Below are positions 47,115-56,184 of a stretch of 64,000 bases of DNA, one piece after another. This DNA comes from Proteobacteria bacterium UBA2363 (GTDB taxonomy: Bacteria > Pseudomonadota > Gammaproteobacteria > Xanthomonadales > UBA2363), in the NCBI GenBank assembly GCA_002344355.1, contig DDTN01000029.1:1-64000 (forward strand), in the 5' to 3' direction. Under the pieces are notes generated by a model. It saw only the letters and a list, made by a program, of their open reading frames with translations. It was not told where the DNA came from and did no database searches. The stretch's first letter is position 1, and the number at the start of each line of letters is the position of its first letter. The translations under genes and the position numbers were made by a program.

Positions 47115-48335
47115 ATGCGCCTGACCGCCCTCCTCGTCGCCCTGGCCGCCCTGTCGGCGGCGCAGCCGGCCCGGCCGGCGACCGCCGACCGCGAGCGTGT
47201 CGACCTCCTCGCCGCCGACCTGGCCCGCAGCGCCGACGCCCTCGCCACCCTGCCGCAGGTCGCCGGCATCGGCCTGGTCGTCGTCCACGACGGCCGCACC
47301 GTCCTCGCCCACGGATCCGGCGTCCGCGACATCGGCAGCGGCGACGCCGTCGACGGCGGGACCGTGTTCCGCGTCGCCTCCCTGTCCAAGGGCTTCGCCG
47401 CCGCGGTCGCCGGCCTGCTGGTCCGCGAGGGCGCGCTGCGCTGGGACATGCTGGTGCAGCCCTGGCTGCCGGGATTCCAGCTCGCCAACCCCGACGACAG
47501 CCAGCGGGTGACGCTGCGCGACATCCTCAGCCACCGCGTCGGCCTGCCGTACAACACCCTGGACCGCCGCCTGGAGGCCGACGAACCCTACCCGCTGCTG
47601 GTCCAGGCGCTGCAGGACATCCCGCTGCGCTGCCCGGTCGGCGACTGCTACGGCTACCAGAACATCGCCTTCAGCCTGGTCGGCGACATGGTCTTCGCGA
47701 CCACCGGCGAGTTCTACTCGTTCCAGGTCGAGAAGCGGCTGTTCGCGCCGCTCGGCATGGACACCGCCACCTATGGCCGCGAGGGACTGGAGGGTTCGGG
47801 CAACTGGGCGCGGCCGCACATCCGCGTGCAGAACCGGCTGCAGCCGGTGACCGCCAAGGAGACCTACTACCGGGTGGCCCCCGCTGCCGGCGTCAATGCC
47901 AGCCCCCGCGACCTGGGCCAGTGGCTGCTCGCGCAGATGGGCGGCTTCCCGGACGCGCTGCCCAGGGAGCTGCTCGACGAGCTGCACGCGCCGATCGTCG
48001 AGACGCCCGGGGAGATCCGCGGCACCGGCTGGCGCCGGCAGCGCCTCAACGCCGCCGCCTACGGCCTGGGCTGGCGGATCATGGACTACGCCGGCGAGCG
48101 CCTGGTGTTCCACGCCGGGGCGGTGCAGGGCTACCGGGCGATGCTCGGCTTCCTGCCGGACCACGGCTTCGGTTTCGCGGTGGTCTGGAACAGCGAGGCC
48201 GGCCAGCCGGCCGGCCTGCTGCCGGTGGCGCTCGACCGCTTCCTCGGACTGCCCGAGGTGGATTGGCTGGAGCTCAACCGCCTGAACGTGCGGCTGCCGC
48301 CAAGCGCACAGGCCACCGCCTCCGGCTCGGACTGA
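47115..48335 (+). CDS. Serine hydrolase, beta-lactamase class C/D-alanyl-D-alanine carboxypeptidase family
   Basis: 406 aa. Signal peptide (about 1-22). Active-site Ser89 in SLSK (S-x-x-K with Lys92), Tyr181 in YQN (Y-x-N motif) and HAG near 333 as the third motif in place of KTG. These define the PBP4*/EstB/AmpC-like fold; the HxG variant is usual in esterase-like and peptidase members. The periplasmic substrate could be a peptide, peptidoglycan stem or ester. Read divergently from lemA. The 3' end is followed by the repeat region at 48376-48893. Confidence 0.92.
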   Translation: MRLTALLVALAALSAAQPARPATADRERVDLLAADLARSADALATLPQVAGIGLVVVHDGRTVLAHGSGVRDIGSGDAVDGGTVFRVASLSKGFAAAVAGLLVREGALRWDMLVQPWLPGFQLANPDDSQRVTLRDILSHRVGLPYNTLDRRLEADEPYPLLVQALQDIPLRCPVGDCYGYQNIAFSLVGDMVFATTGEFYSFQVEKRLFAPLGMDTATYGREGLEGSGNWARPHIRVQNRLQPVTAKETYYRVAPAAGVNASPRDLGQWLLAQMGGFPDALPRELLDELHAPIVETPGEIRGTGWRRQRLNAAAYGLGWRIMDYAGERLVFHAGAVQGYRAMLGFLPDHGFGFAVVWNSEAGQPAGLLPVALDRFLGLPEVDWLELNRLNVRLPPSAQATASGSD

Positions 48336-48375
48336 CCGGGCCGCTCGGACGGGGTCGGCTTCCGGACCTCCGGGA

Positions 48376-48893
48376 CCGAAGGCCGGGAACCGGGGACCGG
48401 GCTTGGGTTGGCGGAGCGCGCCGTGCTCCCCTCTTCCTCCGGGAGACCTGATTGGCGTCGTGTCTGAGCCCAGGATGGGGAACCAGAGGCCAGGATTCGG
48501 CGTTGGACGAGCGGAGCGCGCTGTACTCCCCTCTCCCTGTGGGAGAGGGACCGGGGGAGAGGGCCGGGGCTGGCCATGATCCGCCTCGTTGCCGGCCCGG
48601 CGGCGCGCGCTGGCCGGGGCGGCCCTCTCCCCCGCCCCTCCCCCGCAGGCGGGGGAGGGGAGAAGTGCGGTGCCGCCGCTAGGGCGAAACGCCGCGTGGC
48701 AGCGGGCTGAGACACGACGCCAATCAGGTCTCCCTGAGGCCCGTAGCGGCGTGTCTCAGCTCAGGATCGGGGACCAAGGGCCAGGCGGTGTTCGGTGAGC
48801 GGACCGCGCTGTGCTCCCCTCTCCCTGTGGGAGAGGGGCCGGGGGAGCGGGCCGGCACTTGCCATGATCTGCATCGTTGCCGGCCCGGCGGCT
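48376..48893. repeat. Composite intergenic repeat: three direct copies plus inverted arms
   Basis: Two direct copies of about 145 bp (48455-48600 and 48746-48893) share GTGTCT.AGC.CAGGAT, GAGCGGA.CGCGCTGT, the hairpin CCCTCTCCC-TGT-GGGAGAGGG and GTTGCCGGCCCGGCGG. A degenerate partial third copy lies at 48376-48446. A perfect 24-bp inverted repeat (48441-48464 and 48711-48734, beginning GGGAGACCTGATTGGCG) brackets the first copy. A further hairpin, CCCCTCCCCCGC/GGGGGAGGGG, lies around 48633-48662. The rest of the 811-bp gap between the serine hydrolase and the TonB-like gene (48336-49146) holds no gene I can support. Confidence 0.75.
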
Positions 48894-49146
48894 GCCGCCC
48901 CCATCCGCCGACCTTGTCCCGAAAGCGGTGGACGGGACGGGTGACGTGCCGTCGCATCCGCCGCGCCTCCCGCCGAGTTGTGCGCTGCCTGGCTCATGGA
49001 CATGGCCGGACTGCGACGCCGGCCCCGGACGCCGGGAACAGCAGGGTCTGGACCAGGGCGCCGTCGACGGAAGACGCCGCGGCGCCCGGCGCCAGGGGTG
49101 CGCGTGCCGACCCGGGTCCGGCGCCGGCGAAGCGGGAAGGCCGACT

Positions 49147-50160
49147 TCAGTCGAGGCGGAAGTCGAAGCGCTGGCGCATCCGCGAGGCGACCGGCTCGCC
49201 GTTCTCCAGTCGCGGCTCGAAGCGCCACTCCTGGATCGCCCGCTGCGCCGCCTGGTTGAATACCCGGGCGGGACGGGCGTCGACCACACGGACGTCGCTG
49301 ACGCTGCCGTCGCGGCCGATGGTGAACTCGACCTCGACCCAGCCGTTCTGCCGGCTGCGAGCGGCCTCGCGCGGGTACACCGGGTCGACGCGGCTGAGCA
49401 GGCGCGCCTCGCGCACCGCAGGTACCGCCGGCCGCGACGCCGGCGCGGCCGCCGTGGTGGTGGTGGTCGTTGTGGCTGGGGGCGGCGGGCTGGGCGGCGG
49501 CGGGGTCGCAGCTGCCGGCTCGGGCGCCGGCGTGGCACCGGCGGTCGGCGAGATCGTGCTGGCGAGATCGGAGGCCACCTCGGTGACCGGCGCGGCCGGC
49601 TCCGGCGCCGGCGCCGGCTGGGCGCCCGCGGCGGCGGCCTGGGCCTGCCGCTGCTGCTCCGCCAGTTCGGCTGCCGCGACCGCGGCACGGGCGCGCTCGA
49701 TGCGCTGGCGCAGGTTGACGACGGTGAAGGAATCCGGATTGGTGCGCGCCAGCATGCCGGCGAGGCGCTCGGCCTCGTCGAGGTCGCCGGCGCCAACCGC
49801 CTGGTCGGCGCTGCTCACGGCGATGCCATAGAGATCGTTCAGCGCTTCCCTGGCCGAGATGTTGCCGGACTGCTGGTCGAGCACGGCAAGATAGTTCTCG
49901 TAGGCGTTGTTGCCGGCCGGCGCCACCAGCCGGCTGTCGGCCATGGCGGTACGCGCCTGCGCCAGCAGGGCGTCGACGGTACTGCCGGTCTCGGCGCCCG
50001 TGCCGGCGCCCCGGGTCTCGACCAGGCTGGTGAGCTCGGTGCGGCCGGTGACGATGTAGCGAAGGGCAAGGGCGACGGCAAGGATGGCGACGATGGCGAT
50101 CAGCGCGATCAGCATGCCGCGCTGCACGCGGTCGACGACATCCCGTTGTTGCTGGGCCAT
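49147..50160 (-). CDS. TonB-like energy transducer
   Basis: 337 aa. Short cytoplasmic start, one membrane helix at about 16-36 (LIALIAIVAILAVALALRY), a helical region at 60-170 with an Ala/Gln-rich end, then a Pro/Thr linker (TPPPPSPPPPATTTTTTT), and a C-terminal TonB domain from about 250 (RLLSRVDPVYPREAARSRQNG, VEVEFTIGRDGSVSDVRVV, AIQEWRFEP). The extended helical segment between helix and linker is not part of classical TonB. No exbB/exbD is nearby, so it may share these elsewhere or act in another envelope task. Its 3' end faces the repeat region. Confidence 0.87.
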   Translation of the reverse strand: MAQQQRDVVDRVQRGMLIALIAIVAILAVALALRYIVTGRTELTSLVETRGAGTGAETGSTVDALLAQARTAMADSRLVAPAGNNAYENYLAVLDQQSGNISAREALNDLYGIAVSSADQAVGAGDLDEAERLAGMLARTNPDSFTVVNLRQRIERARAAVAAAELAEQQRQAQAAAAGAQPAPAPEPAAPVTEVASDLASTISPTAGATPAPEPAAATPPPPSPPPPATTTTTTTAAAPASRPAVPAVREARLLSRVDPVYPREAARSRQNGWVEVEFTIGRDGSVSDVRVVDARPARVFNQAAQRAIQEWRFEPRLENGEPVASRMRQRFDFRLD

Positions 50161-50408
50161 GGCGGGTTCCTCCCTGGTCTGCCCAGCCTTTTACCTGCTC
50201 GCCCCGGCAACGGCAAGAAAACAACTGTGACGGCGCCCGCCGCCGTGGCGATCCCGGCCGGCGCCGGCGAACCGGCAGCCCCGGCGGGAGACGCCTGCCC
50301 CGGGGCTGACACGCGCACCGCCGGAAGCCCCGGGTGGCGCGGCGACGGGCGCGCCGGGGCCTTCCGGGCGGTGCCGCGCCGCGGCGCCGGGACCGCCCAC
50401 GGCCGGCC

Positions 50409-51434
50409 TCAGCGTTCCGCCAGCGGCAGCTCGATGCGGGTCACCAGGTCCTCCTCCGGGGTGTCGGCGGGATCGCTGACATAGGTCTGGCGGATCGCAC
50501 CGCTGCGTTCGCGCCCGATCGCCCGGGCGTGCGCCTCCAGCCGGGCGACGGCGTCCGCCAATCCCGCATAGGCGCCGACGTGCTCGCCGACCAGGGCCGG
50601 CCCCGCAGGCAGCTGGAGCAGCTCGATCCCGCTGTCGTCGGGCCGCCAGCCGGCGCCGAGCCGGACCGGAAGCGCCGCCTGGAAGCGCCAGGTGTCGGGG
50701 TCCGGCGCCGCCGTCAGCGTCAGCGGCTGGCCGGCGATGTCGAGCGACTGCGCGGCGGCATGTTCGAGCAGGCGCCCGTACAGGCCGCCGAGCGTCGCCG
50801 CGGTCAGGGCAAGATCGTCGACCGGGGCGCTGCCGGCCAGCGCGATCACCTCCAGCCCGCGCATCTGTTCCTCGCGCACCGCCAGGTCGGAGACGTCGAC
50901 CAGCGGGGTGGATTCGAGCAGGGCCTTCAGGGAGGCCAGGCCGCGCTCGTAGTCGGCGCCGACGCCGCGGCCGATGAACAGCCCCAGCCAGCGCATCGTC
51001 GGCCCGCGAAGATCGCTGCGGAAGCGCCAGGACACGGTGCTGCCGCCGTCCCGCGCGGCGATGTCGAAGCGGGCCAGGGCCGGCTCGTCGAAACCCTCGA
51101 AGGCGACGGCGGTCAGCACCGAGCCGGGCGCCTCGCTTTCCAGGATGCTGAGGTTGCCGACGCCGACCTCGGCGTTGCCTTGCCAGTGCATGCGCGCGCC
51201 GATGCCGGCGGCCGGGCCCTCGAACCGGTAGCTCGCCTGCGGATCGCGCGCCGCCCAGGGCGACCATTCGTTGAACCGCGAGAGATCGTTGACCAGGGCG
51301 TGGACCTGGGCGGGCGGGCGATCGACGTCGATGCTGCGCTCGACCTCGACGTGATCCGGAAGCAGCATGCCCCCGGCCAGGAACACCACCACCAGGGCCA
51401 GCACGATGGCCAGCAGCCACTTGAGCATCCTCAT
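50409..51434 (-). CDS. SRPBCC (polyketide cyclase-like) plus GyrI-like protein
   Basis: 341 aa. An N-terminal helix ([20 protein letters not shown]) anchors or signals export. Residues about 30-170 form an SRPBCC hydrophobic-pocket domain ([43 protein letters not shown]). Residues about 185-341 resemble a GyrI/AraC effector-binding-like domain ([45 protein letters not shown]). Ligand unknown. A second ATG (MLKW) lies two codons downstream. 248 bp separate it from the TonB-like gene; I see no recognisable element in that gap. Confidence 0.85.
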   Translation of the reverse strand: MRMLKWLLAIVLALVVVFLAGGMLLPDHVEVERSIDVDRPPAQVHALVNDLSRFNEWSPWAARDPQASYRFEGPAAGIGARMHWQGNAEVGVGNLSILESEAPGSVLTAVAFEGFDEPALARFDIAARDGGSTVSWRFRSDLRGPTMRWLGLFIGRGVGADYERGLASLKALLESTPLVDVSDLAVREEQMRGLEVIALAGSAPVDDLALTAATLGGLYGRLLEHAAAQSLDIAGQPLTLTAAPDPDTWRFQAALPVRLGAGWRPDDSGIELLQLPAGPALVGEHVGAYAGLADAVARLEAHARAIGRERSGAIRQTYVSDPADTPEEDLVTRIELPLAER

Positions 51435-51663
51435 CCGACACCTCCCGAAGGTGCGGCAAGTCTAGCCCGGATCCCGGCCACCCCGGCGGAGCCGGAAACC
51501 GATCCGCGGGCGCCGGCCGGCACGCGGCCGCGGTCCCCGGGGACGGAGTGGCCGACGCGTGCGGCGGGCACGGGGCAGCCGGGTGCGGCGCCGGTCCGGG
51601 TGCGGGGGAAGGACCGCCGGTCGGCGCTTGCGCCGGATATCGAGGGGGGGGCTTGCTTGAATG

Positions 51664-51726
51664 CCCTCCCCGCGCTGGGCTGTCGCGGGGAGGGTGGCAA
51701 TGGGCGCGGGCCGGCGTTGCGCCGGC
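51664..51726 (-). terminator. Two hairpins after the histone-like gene
   Basis: A 7-bp stem with a 3-nt loop (GCCGGCG-TTG-CGCCGGC, 51710-51726) lies 8 bp from the stop codon at 51734. It is followed by a perfect 11-bp stem CCCTCCCCGCG/CGCGGGGAGGG (51664-51674 and 51684-51694). No U-tract follows either, so intrinsic termination is uncertain; they may protect the 3' end. The remainder of the 299-bp gap 51435-51733 shows nothing else. Confidence 0.55.
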
Positions 51727-51733
51727 TCGCCTT

Positions 51734-52114
51734 TTACTGCAGGTTGGTGCTCGGCGGCTGCGCGATCGGCTGCGGGACCGGGGTCACCGCCGCCTTGCGC
51801 GGGGCAGGCTTCTTCTTGGCGGCCGGCTTCTTGGCCGCGGCCTTCTTGGGAGCAGCCTTCTTCGCTGCCGGCTTCTTGGCAGCAGCCTTCTTCGCTGCCG
51901 GCTTCTTGGCAGCCTTCTTCGGGGCGGCCTTCTTGGCCGCCGGCTTCTTGACGGCCTTCTTGGCCGCCTTCTTCGGGGCAGCCTTCTTGGCGGCCTTCTT
52001 GGCCGCCGGCTTCTTGGCGGCGACCTTCTTCGCAGCGACCTTCTTGGCGGCCGGCTTCTTGGCGGCCTTCTTGGCCGCAGGTTTCTTCGCGGTGGTCTTC
52101 TTGGCAGTGGCCAT
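51734..52114 (-). CDS. Lysine/alanine-rich histone H1-like DNA-binding protein
   Basis: 126 aa. Residues 1-108 consist almost wholly of [16 protein letters not shown] and KKAAPKK repeats, like the C-terminal tails of eukaryotic H1 and of bacterial AlgP/HctB-type proteins. The last 18 residues ([17 protein letters not shown]) are neutral and Pro-rich. No globular domain. It should bind DNA or RNA through charge. A strong GAGGAG lies 12 bases before the ATG at 52114, suggesting abundant expression. The internal DNA repeats (GCCGCCTTCTTGG-type) may allow length variation. Confidence 0.88.
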   Translation of the reverse strand: MATAKKTTAKKPAAKKAAKKPAAKKVAAKKVAAKKPAAKKAAKKAAPKKAAKKAVKKPAAKKAAPKKAAKKPAAKKAAAKKPAAKKAAPKKAAAKKPAAKKKPAPRKAAVTPVPQPIAQPPSTNLQ

Positions 52115-52491
52115 GATGGGTCTTAGCTCCTCGTTAGTGGTTGTGTGTGTTGCCCAGTGAAACTCAAACGCAAAACGCGCCGACCGGCCGGGACGATGGA
52201 TCAGACCCGGGCGACCGGAGCGGTCGAAAATCGGAGGGAAGGGTGGCGGCTCGCGGCCTGGTCGCCGCGTCGTGGGTTCAGGTTTTCGGATCGCTGGAAC
52301 CGATTCAGCACTTTGTCGATGCTCTTGAGAGCGACGCCGCCGGGGTGCAACCGTGGTTTGCGCAGAAACTAATCACTTGCCCGCACGGTGTCAATCGTCT
52401 AGACGCAAAAAGAGGCAAGGAATTCTCACCGCGATCGGCACCGGCGTCGGCGTCGCGGTCGGCGCGACCCCGGCCACCGGCGCCGACCCCG
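52115..52491. other. Intergenic region with leader of the histone-like gene, 377 bp
   Basis: No gene is supported. This gap is visibly less GC-rich in 52130-52180 and 52270-52430 than the surroundings. It contains the ribosome binding site of the histone-like gene and, further up, the promoter-like sequence at 52366-52394, which would give a leader of about 215 nt. Confidence 0.6.
52366..52394 (-). promoter_or_regulatory. Putative promoter of the histone-like gene
   Basis: On the minus strand a perfect -35 TTGACA (52389-52394) is followed after 17 bp by TAGTTT (52366-52371), a poor -10. It points at the histone-like gene and lies between it and gcvH. Confidence 0.4.
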
Positions 52492-52887
52492 TCAGTCGTC
52501 TTCGCCGTCGATCAGTTCGGCATAGGCATCCGGGTCGAGCAGGTCCTCGAGCTCGGCCGGATCGGACGGCCGCACGACCAGGATCCAGCCCTCGCCGTAG
52601 GCGTCCTCGTTGATGGTTTCCGGCTTGTCCGCCAACGCGGCGTTGACCGCGACGACCTCGCCCGACACCGGGCTGTAGACGTCGGATGCGGCCTTCACCG
52701 ACTCGACCACCGCGCAGCCGTTGCCGGCGTCCACGGTGTCGCCGACGCGCGGCAGCTCGACGTAGACCAGGTCGCCGAGCAGGCCCTGGGCATGGTCGGA
52801 GATGCCGATGGTGACCAGGCCCTCGTCGTCGAGACGGGCCCACTCGTGGCTCTTGAGGAACTTCAGATCGCCAGGAATCTCGGACAT
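52492..52887 (-). CDS. gcvH: Glycine cleavage system H protein
   Basis: 131 aa. Carries the lipoyl arm that shuttles the aminomethyl group between the P, T and L proteins. Start [14 protein letters not shown], the lipoylated Lys65 in [15 protein letters not shown], and the end [23 protein letters not shown] are standard. Full length. It lies 78 bp after gcvT on the same strand; gcvP is not in the window. Confidence 0.97.
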   Translation of the reverse strand: MSEIPGDLKFLKSHEWARLDDEGLVTIGISDHAQGLLGDLVYVELPRVGDTVDAGNGCAVVESVKAASDVYSPVSGEVVAVNAALADKPETINEDAYGEGWILVVRPSDPAELEDLLDPDAYAELIDGEDD

Positions 52888-52965
52888 GGTTGCGGCTTCC
52901 CCGTTGGTGCGCTGGATTCTAGTGAAGCGAACGGCCCGACGCCACGGAGGGTCGGCGGCGCGGAA

Positions 52966-54051
52966 TCAGATGCCCGGCCGGGCGGCACCGTCGCGGACGA
53001 AGGGCGGCTGCACCACCCGTACCGCCAGCTCGCGGCCGCGGACATCGACCCGGACCTGGCCGGGCTCGCCGGCCGGGATGCGGGCCAGGGCGATCGACTT
53101 GCCGGTGGTCGGCGAGAAGCTGCCCGAGGTCACCTCGCCCTCGCCCTGCCCGGTCAGCACCCGCTGACCGTGGCGCAGCACGCCGCGCTCGTCGAGCACC
53201 AGGCCGACCAGTTGCCGGGGCACGCCGGCGGCGAGCTGGGCGGCCAGCGCAGCGCGGCCGATGAAATCGCGCTCGCCGGTCATGGCCACGGTCCAGGCCA
53301 GGCCCGATTCCAGGGGCGTGGTGGTGCGGTCCATGTCCTGCCCATACAGGTTCATGCCGGCCTCCAGGCGCAGGGTGTCGCGCGCGCCCAGGCCGCAGGG
53401 CGCGACGCCGGCGTCGAGCAGTCCCTGCCAGAAGCCTTCCGCCCGCGCGGCGGGCAGCACCACTTCGTAGCCGTCCTCGCCGGTGTAGCCGGTGCGGGCG
53501 ATGAACAGGTCGTCGGACTCGACGAACGCGAAGCGGGCCAGGGCGTCGGCCGCGGTCGCCGCCTCGCCGCCGAGCACGGCGGCGACCCGGGCCCGGGCGT
53601 TGGGGCCCTGGACCGCGACCATGGCCAGCTCCGGACGCTCGCGTACCGCCACGGCGAACTCGCCGGCGTGCCGGTGCAGCCACTCGAGGTCGGCCTCGCG
53701 GGTGGCGGCGTTGACCACCAGCCGGTAATCGGAACCGGCACGCCGGTAGACGATGAGGTCGTCGATCACGCCGCCGGACGGATCGAGCATGCAGGTGTAA
53801 AGGGCCCGCCCCGGCCCCTTCAGGCGGCCGACGTCGTTGGCCATCAGCCGGCGCAGGAAGTCCCGGCAACCGGCGCCCTCGAGGTCGACCACGGTCATGT
53901 GGGAGACGTCGAACATGCCGCAGTCTCGGCGCACCGCATGGTGCTCGTCGATCTGGGAGCCGTAGTTGATCGGCATGTCCCAGCCGCCGAAGTCGACCAT
54001 GCGCGCGCCCAGGCGGCGGTGCGCGTCGTTGAGGGGGGTGGCCTTGGACAT
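52966..54051 (-). CDS. gcvT: Aminomethyltransferase (glycine cleavage T protein)
   Basis: 361 aa. Transfers the methylene group to tetrahydrofolate. Opening [24 protein letters not shown], the folate/catalytic region [17 protein letters not shown] with the conserved Asp, and [32 protein letters not shown], and the C-terminal barrel [19 protein letters not shown]. The ATG at 54051 fits the family start; a longer in-frame start at 54102 is less likely. A TATATAG stretch at 54104-54110 could be part of its -10 element. Confidence 0.96.
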   Translation of the reverse strand: MSKATPLNDAHRRLGARMVDFGGWDMPINYGSQIDEHHAVRRDCGMFDVSHMTVVDLEGAGCRDFLRRLMANDVGRLKGPGRALYTCMLDPSGGVIDDLIVYRRAGSDYRLVVNAATREADLEWLHRHAGEFAVAVRERPELAMVAVQGPNARARVAAVLGGEAATAADALARFAFVESDDLFIARTGYTGEDGYEVVLPAARAEGFWQGLLDAGVAPCGLGARDTLRLEAGMNLYGQDMDRTTTPLESGLAWTVAMTGERDFIGRAALAAQLAAGVPRQLVGLVLDERGVLRHGQRVLTGQGEGEVTSGSFSPTTGKSIALARIPAGEPGQVRVDVRGRELAVRVVQPPFVRDGAARPGI

Positions 54052-54069
54052 GGCGGGCTCCTGGTCGGC

Positions 54070-54094
54070 GGGATCGGGGGATCGGGGGATCGAG
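54070..54094. repeat. 8-bp tandem repeat upstream of gcvT
   Basis: Three copies of GGATCGGG (71-78, 79-86, and a variant 87-94) lie between the gcvT start and the AT-rich -10-like sequence, so they would be in the 5' leader. Confidence 0.65.
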
Positions 54095-54125
54095 GCGCGC
54101 AACTATATAGATGTCCGGTCGCGGA

Positions 54126-54236
54126 CGACCCATCCATGGGTCGCCCCGACGCGCGCGCGTCCGGCACGGGTCCGGACGCCGCTCCGCGGCCCGGGCGCCG
54201 CGCGCCCGTCCGCGGGCGAGCCATCCATGGCTCGCC
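54126..54236. repeat. Pair of CCATCCATGG-centred palindromic elements
   Basis: CGACCCATCCATGGGTCG at 54126-54143 and an extended form with 10-bp arms GGCGAGCCAT/ATGGCTCGCC at 54215-54236, each with a CC centre and differing by compensating changes (ACCC/GGGT versus AGCC/GGCT). They resemble the short REP-like palindromes scattered in Lysobacterales genomes. Both lie in the 286-bp gap between fbpB-like and gcvT; no gene is supported in that gap. Confidence 0.7.
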
Positions 54237-54337
54237 GTTCCCCGAACCGGATGATGCCCCAGGGCAACGACGAAGGGTCTGCCGGGTGGGGACTCGGGGA
54301 CGGCCTCTGCGCAGCCCGCGCCAACGCGCGCGCGCGG

Positions 54338-55993
54338 TCAGGTCCGGGAACGGGCATCGCCGTCCTGCAGTCGCACCAGCCACCAGATCGGCAGCAGTCC
54401 GGCCAGCACCAGGCCCAGCGCCGGCCGGGCCGCTTCGCGCCACAGGCCCTCGGAGGTCAGGGCGTAGACCCGGATCGCCAGCGTGTCCCAGCCGAACGGC
54501 CTGAGCATGAGGGTCGCCGGCAGCTCCTTCATCACCTCGATGGCGACCAGCAGCAGGGCCGCCAGCACGCTGGGGCGCAGCAGCGGCAGCGTCAGCAGGA
54601 ACCGGCGACCGGGCCCGGCGCCCAGGCTGCGTGCCGCCTCCGGCAGCGACGGCCGCAGCAGCGCGAGGCCGGCCGCCAGCGGCTCGGCCGCCGCCCGCAG
54701 GAAGCGCGCATGCAGCGCCAGCAGCAGGGCCGCGAGACTGCCGGTCAGCACCAGGCCATGGCCGGTCGCGGTCGCCAGCCCGCGCTCCAGGGCCAGCAGG
54801 CCGAGCAGCAGGCCCGCCGCCAGCACGGTGCCGGGCACGCCATAGCCCAGCGTCGACAGCGCCAGCGCACCGCGCAGTCCCGGCAGCAGCGACGCCTGCC
54901 TGCGCAGCAGCGCCTGGGCCAGGCCGGCCAGGACCAGCAGCACGGCGGCGAGCGCGCCCAGGCGCACGGTGTTGGCCAGGGCGCGCGCCTCGGTCGCGCT
55001 CCACGACAGGTCGGGCAGCGCCCAGGCGAGCAGCTGGACCAGCGGCAACACGAACGCCAGCAGAAGAAGCAGGCCCTGGAACAGGACCACGACGACCGCG
55101 GCCGGGCGGCCCAGGCGCTGGCGCGGCGCCGGACGCAGGCGGGCGTCGAACTGCCGCTGGCGCGCGCGCGCGCGCCACTCGGCGAGCAGCAGCAGCGCTG
55201 CCAGCAGCAGCCCGAGGGAGGCGAGCTGGGCCGCCGCCGGCAGCGAGTACAACCCGAACCAGGTCTTGTAGACGGCCGTGGTCAGGGTCTCGACACCGAG
55301 CAGGCTGACCGCACCGAACTCGGCCAGGGTCTCCAGCAGCGCCAGGCCGAGGCCTGCCATCAGCGCCGGGCGCAGCAGGGGCAGGCGCACGCGCAGGAAG
55401 GTCCGCCAGCGGTCCAGGCCCAGCGAGCGGGCGGCCTCGGCCGGCGCCTCGCCCTGGCGCAGCAGGGCGGCGCGCACGGTCAGGTAGACATAGGGATACA
55501 GGCACAGGGTCAGCAGCGCCGCCGCCCATGGCCAGCCGTTCGGACTGAACAGGGCGGCGCGGCTGCCGCTCAGGGCGCGCCAGGCCGACTGCACCGGGCC
55601 TGCGTAGTCGAGCAGGCCGATCGCGACGAAGGCGACCACGTAGGTCGGCAGCGCCAGCGGCAGCAGCAGCGCCCATTCGAACAGGCGACGGCCGGGATAG
55701 TCGTGGCGCGCGTTGAGCCAGGCGCACCCGGTGCCGATCGCGGTACAGCCGACGGCCACCGCCAGCAGCAGCGCGGCGGTATTGGCCAGGGCACCGGGCA
55801 GGACGTGGGCGCGCAGGTGCGCCCAGACCTCCGGCGCCGGCGTCGCCCACGCCAGTGCCAGGCCCGAGAGCGCCAGCAGCAGCGGCGCCGCCAGCAGCCC
55901 GGCGGCGATCCCGGCCAGGCCACGCCGCGCCAGCGCCGGCACGGAAGCGGCCCGGGGCGGCCGCACCGCAGCGGCTGGGAGGCTCGACATCAT
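54338..55993 (-). CDS. fbpB: Ferric iron ABC transporter permease (FbpB-like)
   Basis: 551 aa, about 12 membrane helices from the fusion of two permease units. Each half has an EAA-type loop for the ATPase: EAARSLGLDRWRTFLRVRLPLLRPAL (first half) and EAARSLGAGPGRRFLLTLPLLRPSV (second half). The second is followed by EVMKELPATLMLRPFGWDTLA, a hallmark of the Fbp/Sfu iron group. Works with the binding protein encoded 191 bp upstream. No ATPase (fbpC) is adjacent; the gene is followed by the palindrome-bearing gap and gcvT. Confidence 0.92.
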   Translation of the reverse strand: MMSSLPAAAVRPPRAASVPALARRGLAGIAAGLLAAPLLLALSGLALAWATPAPEVWAHLRAHVLPGALANTAALLLAVAVGCTAIGTGCAWLNARHDYPGRRLFEWALLLPLALPTYVVAFVAIGLLDYAGPVQSAWRALSGSRAALFSPNGWPWAAALLTLCLYPYVYLTVRAALLRQGEAPAEAARSLGLDRWRTFLRVRLPLLRPALMAGLGLALLETLAEFGAVSLLGVETLTTAVYKTWFGLYSLPAAAQLASLGLLLAALLLLAEWRARARQRQFDARLRPAPRQRLGRPAAVVVVLFQGLLLLLAFVLPLVQLLAWALPDLSWSATEARALANTVRLGALAAVLLVLAGLAQALLRRQASLLPGLRGALALSTLGYGVPGTVLAAGLLLGLLALERGLATATGHGLVLTGSLAALLLALHARFLRAAAEPLAAGLALLRPSLPEAARSLGAGPGRRFLLTLPLLRPSVLAALLLVAIEVMKELPATLMLRPFGWDTLAIRVYALTSEGLWREAARPALGLVLAGLLPIWWLVRLQDGDARSRT

Positions 55994-56184
55994 CGACGCA
56001 TGCTAGCCGGGATGGCACGCCGGTTCGCGGCGGACAGGAGCGCAACCGGCGCCGATGGCGCGACGGCGACGCGGATGGCACCGTCGCGGCGGACGCGAAC
56101 CGCTCGCCTCGCCAGCCTGCCGCGCCGCCGGCGAACGGTGCCGGGTCGCGGCCGCCCGCCTGCCGCCCGTCGCGCGTCGCCGGC

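Noticed and set aside
48376..48893. Possible CRISPR array
   Set aside because: Only two to three copies with long, unequal spacing and inverted arms; no short regular spacers and no cas genes.
52420..52491. Possible intrinsic terminator after gcvH
   Set aside because: Several GC inverted repeats can be drawn, but the only T-run (about 52410) is too far from any convincing stem.
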